This document shows, piece after piece, positions 1 to 8,064 of a DNA stretch of 64,000 bases. The position numbers and the translations under genes were made by a program. Source of the stretch: Massilia sp. METH4. Lineage in GTDB: Bacteria; Pseudomonadota; Gammaproteobacteria; Burkholderiales; Burkholderiaceae_D. A model generated the notes under the pieces. That model ran no database searches. It had not been told where the DNA came from and saw nothing but the letters and a program-made list of their open reading frames with translations. Each line of letters starts with the position of its first letter. Position 1 is the stretch's first letter. The stretch covers positions 1,302,001 to 1,366,000 of the forward strand of contig NZ_CP146614.1 in NCBI RefSeq assembly GCF_037094685.1, given 5' to 3'.

Positions 1-55
1 CATAGATGGCCAGCACGAAGATGATCAAGTTGATGATGGTGTGACTCACTTCCAC
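1..55 (-). CDS. pntAB: NAD(P) transhydrogenase subunit alpha part 2 (PntAb), N-terminal fragment
   Basis: Only the first 18 codons are inside the window, reading leftward from a GTG at 55. They give MEVSHTIINLIIFVLAIY, a hydrophobic start of the kind seen in the small membrane subunit of split-alpha proton-translocating transhydrogenases. A GGGGAG ribosome site lies six bases upstream. The gene follows pntAa by about 60 bases in the same direction, the usual order pntAa-pntAb-pntB. The subunit would form part of the proton channel in the inner membrane. The call rests mainly on context because so little sequence is present. Confidence 0.75.
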   Translation of the reverse strand, partial: MEVSHTIINLIIFVLAIY

Positions 56-117
56 GATGTTCTCCCCGTTTCCATGGTGGTACGGCTCACTTCCCGCATT
101 TTCATCGCGTGCTCCCT

Positions 118-1230
118 TTATTTTCCGAGTATGTCTCCGCCATGGGCCACCAGGGTGGCCTTGATGATCTCGTCCTCGCGGTCGATCGCCAGCTTGTCGT
201 CCTTGTCGATGATGAGCTTGAGGAAATCGAGCACGTTGCGGGCGTACAGCGCGGAAGCATCCGCGGCCACGTGGCAGGCGAGGTTGGGTTCGCCCACGAT
301 GTAGACGCCGTGCTTCACCACCGTCTTGCCCAGCTCCGAGAGCGGGCAATTGCCGCCCTGCTCCACCGCCAGGTCGACGATCACGGAACCCGGTTTCATG
401 GCCCGCACCGTCTCTTCCGAGATCAGCACCGGTGCCTTGCGGCCGGGGATCAGGGCGGTGGTGATGACGATGTCCGCCTGTCTGGCGCGCTCGTGCACGA
501 GTTCGGCCTGGCGGCGCATCCAGTCCGCCGGCATCGGCCGCGCGTAGCCGCCCACGCCCTGGGCGATTTCCTTTTCCTCGTCGGTGAGGAAGGGCACGTC
601 GATGAATTTCGCCCCCAGCGACTCGACCTGCTCCTTCACGGGCGGCCGCACGTCGGACGCCTCGATCACGGCGCCCAGCCGCTTGGCCGTGGCGATCGCC
701 TGCAAGCCGGCCACGCCCACGCCCATGATCAGCACGCGGGCGGCCTTCACGGTGCCGGCGGCCGTCATCAGCATCGGCATGAAGCGTTGATAGGTGTTCG
801 CCGCCACCATCACGGCCTTGTAGCCGGCGATGTTGGCCTGTGAAGACAGCACGTCCATCGACTGGGCCCGCGTGATGCGGGGCACGGCCTCCAGGGCGAA
901 GGCGGACAGGCCGGCCGTGGCCATCGCGGCGGTATTGTCCGTATCGAACGGGTTGAGCATCCCGATCAGCACCGTGCCCGGCTTCATCAGCGCGCGCTCG
1001 CCCGCATCCGGGGCGCGCACCTTGAGCACGATGTCCGCGCCGAAGGCATCGGCCGCACTGCCGACGGTGGCGCCGGCGGCCACGTAGGCATCATCGGGAA
1101 TGGAGGCGGCCGTGCCGGCTCCGGCTTGAACGACCAGCTGGTGCTTGCCCGCGAGTTTCTTGACCGTTTCGGGTGTCGCGGCGACCCGTGTTTCACCCGG
1201 CCGGGTTTCGGCCGGTATGCCTATCCTCAT
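118..1230 (-). CDS. pntAA: NAD(P) transhydrogenase subunit alpha part 1 (PntAa)
   Basis: A 370-residue protein that starts MRIGIPAETRPGETRVAATP, typical of the NAD(H)-binding alpha-1 subunit of proton-translocating transhydrogenase and of the related alanine dehydrogenases. A Rossmann glycine motif GVGVAG lies in the middle, followed by a dinucleotide-site segment around EASDVRPPVKEQVESLGAKF. It passes hydride between NADH and NADP+ at the inner membrane, coupled to proton movement. Length and the short hydrophobic gene downstream favour PntAa over alanine dehydrogenase. An in-frame ATG lies further upstream, but the start at 1230 has a GGAGG site seven bases away and gives the canonical N terminus. 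Palindromic sequences lie upstream and could be regulatory. Confidence 0.92.
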   Translation of the reverse strand: MRIGIPAETRPGETRVAATPETVKKLAGKHQLVVQAGAGTAASIPDDAYVAAGATVGSAADAFGADIVLKVRAPDAGERALMKPGTVLIGMLNPFDTDNTAAMATAGLSAFALEAVPRITRAQSMDVLSSQANIAGYKAVMVAANTYQRFMPMLMTAAGTVKAARVLIMGVGVAGLQAIATAKRLGAVIEASDVRPPVKEQVESLGAKFIDVPFLTDEEKEIAQGVGGYARPMPADWMRRQAELVHERARQADIVITTALIPGRKAPVLISEETVRAMKPGSVIVDLAVEQGGNCPLSELGKTVVKHGVYIVGEPNLACHVAADASALYARNVLDFLKLIIDKDDKLAIDREDEIIKATLVAHGGDILGK

Positions 1231-1256
1231 AAACCGCCTCCGAATTTCGTTAATGG

Positions 1257-1342
1257 AGTGTTGCGAGACTGTCTCAACACTAGCACGGAAATCTTGTCGA
1301 TTTATATTTTTCATATGACAACTGGCACTTGTCGATGACAAG
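1257..1342. promoter_or_regulatory. Palindromic, operator-like sequences between pntAa and the NUDIX gene
   Basis: The divergent spacer holds GAGAC-T-GTCTC at 1265-1275, nested in a longer imperfect dyad AGTGTTG..CAACACT (1257-1281). A second perfect dyad CTTGTC-GAT-GACAAG lies at 1328-1342, and its left half CTTGTCGAT is repeated near 1294. Such dyads often bind dimeric regulators, but no regulator is identified here. Confidence 0.35.
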
Positions 1343-1420
1343 CGGCTGCCGGTGTCACGCGGCAGTCACATGTGTCCTGGCGGAACAGGCTAAAATACCG
1401 GCTCTTTCAAGGATCCCCTC

Positions 1421-1903
1421 ATGCCGCGTACCTGGAAACCCAATGTGACCGTTGCCGCCGTCATCGAGCGCGACGGTAAATTCCTGCTGATCGAAGAAGA
1501 GACCAGCGACGGCATCCGCCTGAACCAGCCGGCCGGCCACCTGGACCCGTTCGAATCGCTGGAAGAGGCCGTGGTGCGTGAAACGCTGGAAGAAACGGGC
1601 CACGATTTCACGCCGACGGCGCTGGTGGGCATGTATATGTCGCGCTACCGCTCGGCGCGCACCGGTGAACTGGTGACTTACCTGCGCTTCGCATTCTGCG
1701 GCGAGGTGGGCACTTACTATCCTGACCGGCCGCTCGACGACGGCATCCTGCGCACGATGTGGCTGACGCGCGACGAGATCGCCGCCTGCCGCGAACGCCA
1801 CCGCAGCCCGCTGTTGATGACGTGCGTGGACGAATACCTGGCGGGCAAGCGCGCCCCGCTCGAACTGCTGCACACGCACTCCTCGGTGTACGAGGAAGTG
1901 TGA
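1421..1903 (+). CDS. NUDIX hydrolase (NudJ-like)
   Basis: A 160-residue NUDIX protein. The Nudix box lies at roughly residues 40-63 (GHLDPFESLEEA, then RETLEETGHD) and has the Gly, the Glu residues and the REXXEE core needed for metal-dependent hydrolysis of nucleoside-diphosphate compounds. The length and the position directly before mnmA match the NudJ-like phosphatase found next to mnmA in many proteobacteria; in E. coli NudJ acts on thiamin pyrophosphate precursors and other nucleotides. An AAGGATC ribosome site precedes the ATG, and mnmA starts 20 bases after the stop, so the two are probably co-transcribed. The substrate cannot be read from sequence. Confidence 0.88.
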   Translation: MPRTWKPNVTVAAVIERDGKFLLIEEETSDGIRLNQPAGHLDPFESLEEAVVRETLEETGHDFTPTALVGMYMSRYRSARTGELVTYLRFAFCGEVGTYYPDRPLDDGILRTMWLTRDEIAACRERHRSPLLMTCVDEYLAGKRAPLELLHTHSSVYEEV

Positions 1904-1923
1904 ACTGATTTGGATGTAATGAG

Positions 1924-3039
1924 ATGAGCAAGAAAAAAGTCGTGATCGGCATGTCCGGTGGCGTGGACTCCTCGGTGTCGGCATGGCTGCTGAAGGAACA
2001 GGGCTACGAAGTGGTGGGCCTGTTCATGAAGAACTGGGAAGACGACGACGATTCCGAATACTGTTCGACCCGCCAGGACTGGATCGACGCGGCCAGCGTG
2101 GCCGACGTGGTGGGCGTCGACATCGAGGCGGTGAACTTCGCCGCCGAATACAAGGACCGCGTGTTCGCCGAATTCCTGCGCGAGTACCAGGCCGGCCGCA
2201 CGCCGAACCCGGACGTGCTGTGCAACGCCGAAATCAAGTTCAAGGCCTTCCTGGATCACGCCATGCACCTCGGAGCGAACTTGATCGCCACCGGGCATTA
2301 CGCGCGGGTGCGGCATAACACCGCCACCGGCCGCCACGAGCTGCTCAAGGCGGTGGACCATACGAAGGACCAGAGCTACTTCCTGCACCGGCTGAACCAG
2401 GCGCAGTTGTCGAAGACGCTGTTCCCGCTGGGCGAGATCCCGAAGACGGAAGTGCGCCAGATCGCCGAAAAGCTGAAGCTGCCGAATGCCGCGAAGAAGG
2501 ATTCGACGGGCATCTGTTTCATCGGCGAGCGGCCGTTCCGCGAATTCCTGAACCGCTACCTGTCGTACAAGCCGGGCCCGATGAAGACGCCGGACGGCAA
2601 GATCGTCGGCGAGCACGTGGGGCTGTCGTTCTACACGCTGGGCCAGCGCAAGGGCATCGGCATCGGCGGCGTGAAGAGCTACCAGAAGGAAGACGGCAGC
2701 AGCGATGCCTGGTACGTGGCGCGCAAGGACGTGGCCACGAACACGCTGTGGGTGGTGCAGGGGCACGACCACCCGTGGCTGCTGTCGCCGGACCTGGCGG
2801 CTGACCAGGCCAGCTGGATCGCGGGCGTGCCGCCGGAGGCGGGCCGCATCGCCGCCAAGACGCGCTACCGGCAGGCCGACGTGGCCTGCGACGTGCTGCC
2901 GCGCGGTGCGGCCGATTTCGACCTGTCGTTCGTGGACCCGCAATGGGCCGTGACGCCGGGGCAGTCGGCCGTGCTGTATGACGGTGATGTTTGCCTGGGG
3001 GGCGGGATCATCGCCGGCCCGCGGGGCGCCTGCCCTTGA
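1924..3039 (+). CDS. mnmA: tRNA-specific 2-thiouridylase MnmA
   Basis: A 371-residue enzyme that thiolates U34 in the wobble position of Lys, Glu and Gln tRNAs. The ATP-pyrophosphatase loop SGGVDSS is at residues 11-17. The catalytic cysteine pair is present: Cys100 in TPNPDVLCN and Cys198 in [11 protein letters not shown]. The MnmA-specific segment [10 protein letters not shown] follows the first strand. The C-terminal barrel domain is complete. Length is normal for the family. The stop codon overlaps the first base of a twin-hairpin repeat element. Confidence 0.97.
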   Translation: MSKKKVVIGMSGGVDSSVSAWLLKEQGYEVVGLFMKNWEDDDDSEYCSTRQDWIDAASVADVVGVDIEAVNFAAEYKDRVFAEFLREYQAGRTPNPDVLCNAEIKFKAFLDHAMHLGANLIATGHYARVRHNTATGRHELLKAVDHTKDQSYFLHRLNQAQLSKTLFPLGEIPKTEVRQIAEKLKLPNAAKKDSTGICFIGERPFREFLNRYLSYKPGPMKTPDGKIVGEHVGLSFYTLGQRKGIGIGGVKSYQKEDGSSDAWYVARKDVATNTLWVVQGHDHPWLLSPDLAADQASWIAGVPPEAGRIAAKTRYRQADVACDVLPRGAADFDLSFVDPQWAVTPGQSAVLYDGDVCLGGGIIAGPRGACP

Positions 3040-3128
3040 AAAGTTGCCTGAAAAATGGGGACAGACCCCATTTTTCGGGCAATGTTTCCATGAAAATGGG
3101 GTCTGTCCCCATTTTCGAAGCAACTTTT
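3039..3128. repeat. Twin-hairpin REP-like element, core GGGGACAGACCCC
   Basis: A 90-bp inverted repeat between the convergent genes mnmA and the receiver protein. Outer arms AAAAGTTGC and GCAACTTTT enclose two hairpins, AATGGGGACAGACCCCATT near 3053 and its exact reverse complement near 3094. The element starts on the last base of the mnmA stop codon. A sister element with a different core is at 61314, and a third with the same outer scaffold is at 20494. It could fold as a bidirectional transcription terminator. Confidence 0.85.
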
Positions 3129-3132
3129 CCGG

Positions 3133-3552
3133 TTATTCCTCGGCTGCCGGCTCCCCGCCGTTCTCGGCCTGCGCCTTCTGCTGCCGCTTGACCATCGCGA
3201 GCACGGTATTGCGAATCGTCTTCAGCACCGTGCCCCCGTTGAACGGCTTGACGATGAAGCCGTTGACGCCCATCGCGTGCGCGCGCTGCACGGTGGCGGC
3301 GTCGAATTCGCTGGACATCATGAAGATCAGCGCCTTCGGCCACTGCTTGCGCATCGCTTCCACCCCCGCTACGTCCTGCTCGACCTGGTCGCGGTTGATG
3401 CAGACGATCTGCGGGTTGAACTTGATCAGCAGCGCCGTGCCGGCCGCGCAGGTGTGGGCCTGGCCGACGACGTCGTAGCCGCCATCCACCAGCACCGTGT
3501 TGAGCAGGCCGCGCGCCACTGCGCTGCCGTCGATGATCACTGCCTTCAGCAT
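3133..3552 (-). CDS. Degenerate CheY-like receiver domain protein
   Basis: A 139-residue single-domain protein with a receiver fold. The acidic start is MLKAVIIDGS, keeping Asp8 but with Gly where the second acidic residue normally sits. The strand-3 segment FNPQIVCINRD puts Asn53 where the phosphorylated Asp is expected, although Asp55 lies two residues away. The switch Ser (MMSSEF, about 80) and the conserved Lys102 in GFIVKPFN are kept. A charged Gln/Glu/Ala tail follows. It may be an aspartate-less receiver that signals without phosphorylation, or it may use Asp55. The gene lies 26 bases after the exonuclease gene on the same strand. Confidence 0.8.
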   Translation of the reverse strand: MLKAVIIDGSAVARGLLNTVLVDGGYDVVGQAHTCAAGTALLIKFNPQIVCINRDQVEQDVAGVEAMRKQWPKALIFMMSSEFDAATVQRAHAMGVNGFIVKPFNGGTVLKTIRNTVLAMVKRQQKAQAENGGEPAAEE

Positions 3553-3578
3553 GTTGTTCTTCCGTTATCGTTGCCCGG

Positions 3579-4382
3579 TCACCGCTCCCAGGCCAGCATG
3601 TTCCAGCTGACGCCCACGGTGACATCCGTCTTCAGCTCCACGAGCTGCCGGGAAAGATACAGCATCTCCCGCTCTTTTCGTAGCGCCTCGCCTACCGCAT
3701 CCTTCAGGATGCCGGCGCCTGCCATGATCGCGTCCAGCGTCCCGTAGGTGCGCAGCAGCTTCGCCGCCGTCTTCAGGCCCACCTTCGACACGCCGGGAAT
3801 GCTGTCGGTGGCGTCGCCCATCAGCGCCAGCAGGTCCGGCAGCTGGGCGGGCGGCACGCCCCATTTGCTTTCCACCCACGCATGGTCGTGCCATTCGCTC
3901 CTGAAGTGGTCCCACACGAGCGCGCCATGGGCGATCAGGCAGTGCAGGTCCTTGTCGGTGGAGGCCACCACGGCCTCGCCGCGCTCCTGCTTCAGCCAGC
4001 GCATGACGACCGTGCCGATGACATCGTCGGCCTCCACCTCCGGCAGCGACACGGGGCGCAACCCGAACGTTTCCAGCTTCGCATAGAAGCCCGGCAGCGC
4101 GGCGCGCAGCGGCGCGGGCATGGGCGCCCTCGCCTCGCGGTAGCCGCCGTACAGCGCATGGCGCCAGGTAGTGCCGCCATAGTCGAACGCCGGCAGCACG
4201 TGCGTGGGCTCGTGGCCGTTGATCAGCGTGCGGAAGGAGTTCAGGGCGTGGCGCAGCGCGATCTCGGCCTTCAGGTCCGAGTCGGGCTCGGGGCTGGCCT
4301 CGTAGACGCGCCGCACGATGTTCAGGCCGTCGATGGCAAGCAGGCGTCCCATTGGCTGTGCGGTGAATACGGTGGCCGACAT
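3579..4382 (-). CDS. 5'-3' exonuclease, DNA polymerase I N-terminal domain family
   Basis: A 267-residue stand-alone flap/5'-nuclease without a polymerase domain. The metal-site motifs are present: LLAIDGLN near the N terminus, EADDVIG, STDKDLHCL, and the helix-3-turn-helix segment LMGDATDSIPGV followed by VGLKTA. This is the layout of the PolI 5'-nuclease and of Xni-like proteins. It would process 5' flaps or RNA primers. The chosen start at 4382 has GGGG five bases upstream and lies 13 bases after the GST stop codon. An internal start at MGRLLAID is possible and would shorten the protein by ten residues. Confidence 0.9.
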   Translation of the reverse strand: MSATVFTAQPMGRLLAIDGLNIVRRVYEASPEPDSDLKAEIALRHALNSFRTLINGHEPTHVLPAFDYGGTTWRHALYGGYREARAPMPAPLRAALPGFYAKLETFGLRPVSLPEVEADDVIGTVVMRWLKQERGEAVVASTDKDLHCLIAHGALVWDHFRSEWHDHAWVESKWGVPPAQLPDLLALMGDATDSIPGVSKVGLKTAAKLLRTYGTLDAIMAGAGILKDAVGEALRKEREMLYLSRQLVELKTDVTVGVSWNMLAWER

Positions 4383-4395
4383 TCTACCCCAGGCG

Positions 4396-5082
4396 TCAGC
4401 GCAGCAGTTCGTAGGGGCCGCCCTGTTCCAGCGCACGCTGGTAGGCCGGCCGGCCGTGGATGCGGGCCAGGAATGCCGTCAGCTGCGGATACGTGGCGGC
4501 GTCGAGCCCGCCGCGCGCGGCGGCCGCCTCGAGCGGAAAACTCATCTGGATATCGGCCGCGCTGAACACGGCGCCGGCAAACCACTCGTGCCGGCCCAGC
4601 TCGGCCTCGAGGAAATCGAGATGCTGGCGGATCTGCGGCAGGATGTAGTTGCCCTTCACCTTCTGCGCGATGCCGCGCGCGATCGGCTTGACGAAGAACG
4701 GCGCCGGCGCCGTTTCCACGCGGTCGAAGATCAGCTTCATCAGCAGCGGCGGCATCATCGAGCCTTCGGCGTAGTGCAGGAAGTAAGTCCAGCGGCGCTT
4801 TTCCGGCGTGCGCGCGGGCGGGCGCAGGGCGCCGTCATCGTAGTGGTCCATCAGGTATTCGATGATCGCGCCCGACTCGGCCACCGTGCATTCGCCATCC
4901 ACGATCACGGGCGATTTGCCCAGCGGGTGCACGGCTTTCAGCTCGGGCGGCGCCAGCATCGTGCGCGCATCGCGCTGGTAGCGCACGACCTGGTAAGCAA
5001 GGCCCAGTTCTTCCAGCAGCCACAGCACGCGCTGCGAGCGGGAATTGTTCAGGTGGTGGACGGTGATCATCGCGTTTTGCAT
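4396..5082 (-). CDS. Glutathione S-transferase family protein
   Basis: A 228-residue protein with a thioredoxin-like N-terminal domain (MITVHHLNNSRSQRVLWLLE, then PLGKSPVIVDGE and ESGAIIEYL, the usual cis-Pro and glutathione-contact segments) and an all-helical C-terminal domain. It probably conjugates or reduces small electrophiles with glutathione in the cytoplasm; the substrate is unknown. The start at 5082 is the longest option. A second ATG at 5070 would give MITVHHLN, the more usual beginning, and neither has a strong ribosome site. It is followed closely by the exonuclease gene. Confidence 0.85.
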   Translation of the reverse strand: MQNAMITVHHLNNSRSQRVLWLLEELGLAYQVVRYQRDARTMLAPPELKAVHPLGKSPVIVDGECTVAESGAIIEYLMDHYDDGALRPPARTPEKRRWTYFLHYAEGSMMPPLLMKLIFDRVETAPAPFFVKPIARGIAQKVKGNYILPQIRQHLDFLEAELGRHEWFAGAVFSAADIQMSFPLEAAAARGGLDAATYPQLTAFLARIHGRPAYQRALEQGGPYELLR

Positions 5083-5163
5083 GGCGGCAGGTTATGGAAA
5101 GGGCTCCCAGCTTAGCACTTCCCCGTCGCGATATTGCAACAGGCATAGCGCTACCACGAATGC

Positions 5164-5182
5164 GAATGATAACAATTCTCGT
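5164..5182. promoter_or_regulatory. Fur-box-like site upstream of a TonB-dependent receptor
   Basis: A 19-base AT-rich sequence beginning GAATGATAACAATTC resembles the Fur consensus GATAATGATAATCATTATC. It lies about 70 bases before the receptor ATG, where repression by Fe-Fur would be effective. Confidence 0.75.
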
Positions 5183-5249
5183 TTACATACTTTGCCACAA
5201 TTGCTAGACTCATCAGTCTTTACACAAATTTACACGGAAGCGTTTTGAA

Positions 5250-7553
5250 ATGACCAAGATCAAGAGTCGTAAGCACCCGACCCGTTTGCAGATGAGCACC
5301 GTACTGGCCTCGCTGCTGTTGCCGGCCGCCGCCGTCCATGCGGCCGACCCGCAGGAAAAGCAGATGTCCGAAGTCGTCGTCGATGCGGCGAAGGAGAACG
5401 ACTACAAGGCCGAGCGGGCAGCGTCGCCGAAGTACACGGAAAAGCTGGTGAATACGCCTCAGACGATCACCGTGATCAAGAAGGAGCTGTTCGAGCAGCA
5501 AACCGCCACCACGCTGACCGAGGCGCTGCGCAACTCGCCAGGCGTGGGCACCTTCTTCCTGGGCGAGAACGGCAACACGAACACGGGTGACGCGATCTTC
5601 ATGCGCGGCTTCGACACGTCCGCCAGCATCCACGTGGACGGGGTGCGCGACATCGGTTCGATCTCGCGCGACGTGTTCAACATCGAACAGATCGACGTGC
5701 TGAAAGGCCCGGCGGGCACCGATACGGGCCGCGGCGCGCCGACCGGCTCGATCAACCTGCAATCGAAGCAGGCCAACCTGGACAACGCGATCTCAGCCTC
5801 GCTGACGGGCGGCAGCGGCAGCCAGAAGCGCGCCACGGCCGACATCAACCGCGTGCTGGATGCGCAAAACGGCATCGCCTTCCGCCTGAACGTGATGGCG
5901 CAGGATTCGGGCAACCCCGGCCGCGACGTGGTGGAGAACAAGCGCTGGGGCGTGGCGCCGACGATCGCCTTCGGCCTGGGCAGCAAGACGCGCGCCCACC
6001 TCTCCTACCTGCATGTGAAGCAGGACAATGTTCCCGACGGCGGCGTGCCGACGATCGGCCTGCCCGGCTACTCGAGCCCGGACAGCCGCAATGCCGATCC
6101 CGCACTGCGCCGCACCTTCCTGGACAGCGCCCCGATGGTCGACCCGGAAGGCTTCTATGGCCACGTGACGGACCACGACGACGTGACGGCCGACATGGCC
6201 ACCGTGCGGATCGACCATGATTTCTCGCCGAACCTGCGCCTGCAGAACACCGCGCGCTACGGCAAGACGAAGCAGGATTACCTGCTGACCTTCCTGATGG
6301 CGAACGCCACCGCGCCGAATCGCGACGGGGTGCTGGTACCTTCGAACCTGATCACGCCCAACCCGAACGACCGCTCGACCTGGCTGCTGCGCCGTAATAA
6401 CCGCACCTTCAAGGATGTGGAGAACCGCATCGTTGCCAACCAGACCGTGGTGACGTGGGACGTGGCGACGGGCGCGCTGCAGCACACGCTGGTGGGCGGC
6501 CTGGAGTTCATCGACGAGAAGCAGAACACCTATGCCCGCACCGGCGGCGGCACGCTGACCGACACGCCGCTGTATGCGCCGAATCCGAGCGCGCCGATCA
6601 CCGGCCTGAACCCCGTGCGCACGGGTGCCGGCGCCCAGGGCAGCACCGATACCCAGGCGCTGTACCTGTTCGACACGATCAAGATCGGCGACCGGTGGAT
6701 GGTCAACGCCGGCCTGCGCGTGGACCACTACAGCCTCGACTACATGGCCACCACGCTGGCCAACAACGTGTTCGTGCCCACGGTGCTGTCGGACAGCGAC
6801 ACCCTCACGACCGGCAAGCTGTCGGTGCTGTACAAGCCTACCGCCAACAGCAGCGTGTATGCCACCGTCGCCAGCTCGAAGGCGCCGCCGGGCGTGCTGT
6901 CGTTCAGCCTGTCCAGCGCCGCCAGCAGCGCGGCCAACCCGTCGATGGACCCGCAGGAAACGGTGACCAGGGAAATCGGCACGAAGTGGGACTTGCTGGA
7001 CCAGAAGCTGGCCTTCACGGCGGCGCTGTACCGCACGGACGTGAAGAACGAGGTCGAGCAGGACCCGACCAATGCGAACGTCTACTACCAGACCGGCAGG
7101 AAGCGCGTGGAAGGCATCGAGCTGGCCGTGCAGGGTCAGGTCACGCCGAACTGGCTGGTCAGCGCCGGCTACACGCACATGAAGACGAGCGTGGAAGCGG
7201 GCCGTGTCGTCACCGCCAGCGGCGAGAACTACCTGTCCTACACGCCGAAGGATGCGTTCACCAGCTGGACCACGTACGCGTTTCCGTTCGGCCTGACCGT
7301 GGGTGGCGGCGTGCGCTGCAACGGCAAGCTGCTGCGCGGCACCGACGGCGCCGTGGGCACGCCGGCCTACGCGAAGAGCTACTGGGTGGGCGACCTGATG
7401 GCCACCTACACGCTCACGAAGAACGTCGACCTGCGCCTGAACGTGTTCAACGTGACGGACGAGCAGTACGTGGCGTCCATCAACAAGAGCGGCTACCGCT
7501 ACACGCCGGGTACGCCCCGCTCGGCCAGCCTGACCGCGAACTTCCGGTTCTGA
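5250..7553 (+). CDS. TonB-dependent siderophore receptor (catecholate, Fiu-like)
   Basis: A 767-residue outer-membrane receptor. A signal peptide ends near AAAVHAADP, and a TonB-box-like MSEVVVDA follows. The plug domain shows TPQTITVIKKELF, LRNSPGV and FMRGFDTSASIHVDGVRD. The beta-barrel ends with LTANFRF and a terminal Phe, as expected for outer-membrane insertion. It would import a ferric siderophore using TonB energy. Its mature-proximal start IKSRKH is shared with the second receptor at 12410-14722, so the two are probably paralogues of the Fiu type. The upstream Fur-like site suggests induction under iron limitation. Confidence 0.92.
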   Translation: MTKIKSRKHPTRLQMSTVLASLLLPAAAVHAADPQEKQMSEVVVDAAKENDYKAERAASPKYTEKLVNTPQTITVIKKELFEQQTATTLTEALRNSPGVGTFFLGENGNTNTGDAIFMRGFDTSASIHVDGVRDIGSISRDVFNIEQIDVLKGPAGTDTGRGAPTGSINLQSKQANLDNAISASLTGGSGSQKRATADINRVLDAQNGIAFRLNVMAQDSGNPGRDVVENKRWGVAPTIAFGLGSKTRAHLSYLHVKQDNVPDGGVPTIGLPGYSSPDSRNADPALRRTFLDSAPMVDPEGFYGHVTDHDDVTADMATVRIDHDFSPNLRLQNTARYGKTKQDYLLTFLMANATAPNRDGVLVPSNLITPNPNDRSTWLLRRNNRTFKDVENRIVANQTVVTWDVATGALQHTLVGGLEFIDEKQNTYARTGGGTLTDTPLYAPNPSAPITGLNPVRTGAGAQGSTDTQALYLFDTIKIGDRWMVNAGLRVDHYSLDYMATTLANNVFVPTVLSDSDTLTTGKLSVLYKPTANSSVYATVASSKAPPGVLSFSLSSAASSAANPSMDPQETVTREIGTKWDLLDQKLAFTAALYRTDVKNEVEQDPTNANVYYQTGRKRVEGIELAVQGQVTPNWLVSAGYTHMKTSVEAGRVVTASGENYLSYTPKDAFTSWTTYAFPFGLTVGGGVRCNGKLLRGTDGAVGTPAYAKSYWVGDLMATYTLTKNVDLRLNVFNVTDEQYVASINKSGYRYTPGTPRSASLTANFRF

Positions 7554-7593
7554 CGGCTGCCCAAGAGTTTCATCGTCTTATCCTTCAGACTTT

Positions 7594-7620
7594 GCGCCAC
7601 CTTCGGGTGGCGTTTTTTTT
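7594..7620 (+). terminator. Rho-independent terminator after the receptor
   Basis: A stem CGCCACC-TTCG-GGTGGCG is followed by eight T residues, about 40 bases after the receptor stop codon. The UUCG tetraloop makes this a strong terminator. Confidence 0.9.
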
Positions 7621-7732
7621 GATGGAGCACTCTACACGGGGATTGTTTTCTTGCACAGCCAGCGGGCCCGCGACGCATGAGTATCGTCGTTGCATTGACG
7701 TGTGCCTTCGGTTCGCATGATTGACCGCCATG

Positions 7733-7758
7733 AAAAAACCCGGGACACGCCCGGGTTT
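7733..7758 (-). terminator. Terminator of the feo operon
   Basis: Reading leftward, AAACCCGGG-CGTGT-CCCGGGTTT runs into a T tract. It lies about 20 bases after the stop of the last feo-operon gene. Confidence 0.8.
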
Positions 7759-7778
7759 CTCATCATCGGCAAGAAAGA

Positions 7779-8054
7779 TCACCGCTGCACATTCATCATG
7801 ATCACGCGCCGCTTCGTGCCGCCATCGTCCGCGGTATCGATCGGCACCGGCGTCGTCTCGCACGAGCCGCAGGAACCGCAGCCGCTGCCGCAATCCGACT
7901 GCACCTTGAAGAACCTGGCCAGCTTGTCCTGGTCGTAGCCCTTCTTCGCCAGCGCGTACACCATGCGCTGGCGCAGCGCGACGGGCAGCAGCTTCCTGCA
8001 TGCCTGGACCAGGGCGGCGATGACGATGAGGGCAACGATCAGTTCCTGCCACAT
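7779..8054 (-). CDS. Small Cys-rich membrane protein following FeoB (DUF6587-like)
   Basis: A 91-residue protein with one N-terminal membrane helix (about residues 4-20, ELIVALIVIAALVQACRKLL) and a soluble tail with a cysteine cluster C-G-S-G-C-G-S-C-G-S-C near residues 55-65. An AAGGAG ribosome site overlaps the end of feoB, ten bases away, so it is translated as the third gene of the feoA-feoB transcript. Small proteins of this kind occupy the FeoC position in many betaproteobacteria. The Cys cluster could bind iron or an Fe-S cluster, and a role in FeoB control or stability is inference. The family name is from memory. Confidence 0.72.
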   Translation of the reverse strand: MWQELIVALIVIAALVQACRKLLPVALRQRMVYALAKKGYDQDKLARFFKVQSDCGSGCGSCGSCETTPVPIDTADDGGTKRRVIMMNVQR

Positions 8055-8064
8055 GATGGACTCC

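Noticed and set aside
3039..3128. Possible CRISPR-like repeat
   Set aside because: Only two inverted copies per locus with no regular spacers and no cas genes; the structure is that of a REP-type twin hairpin.
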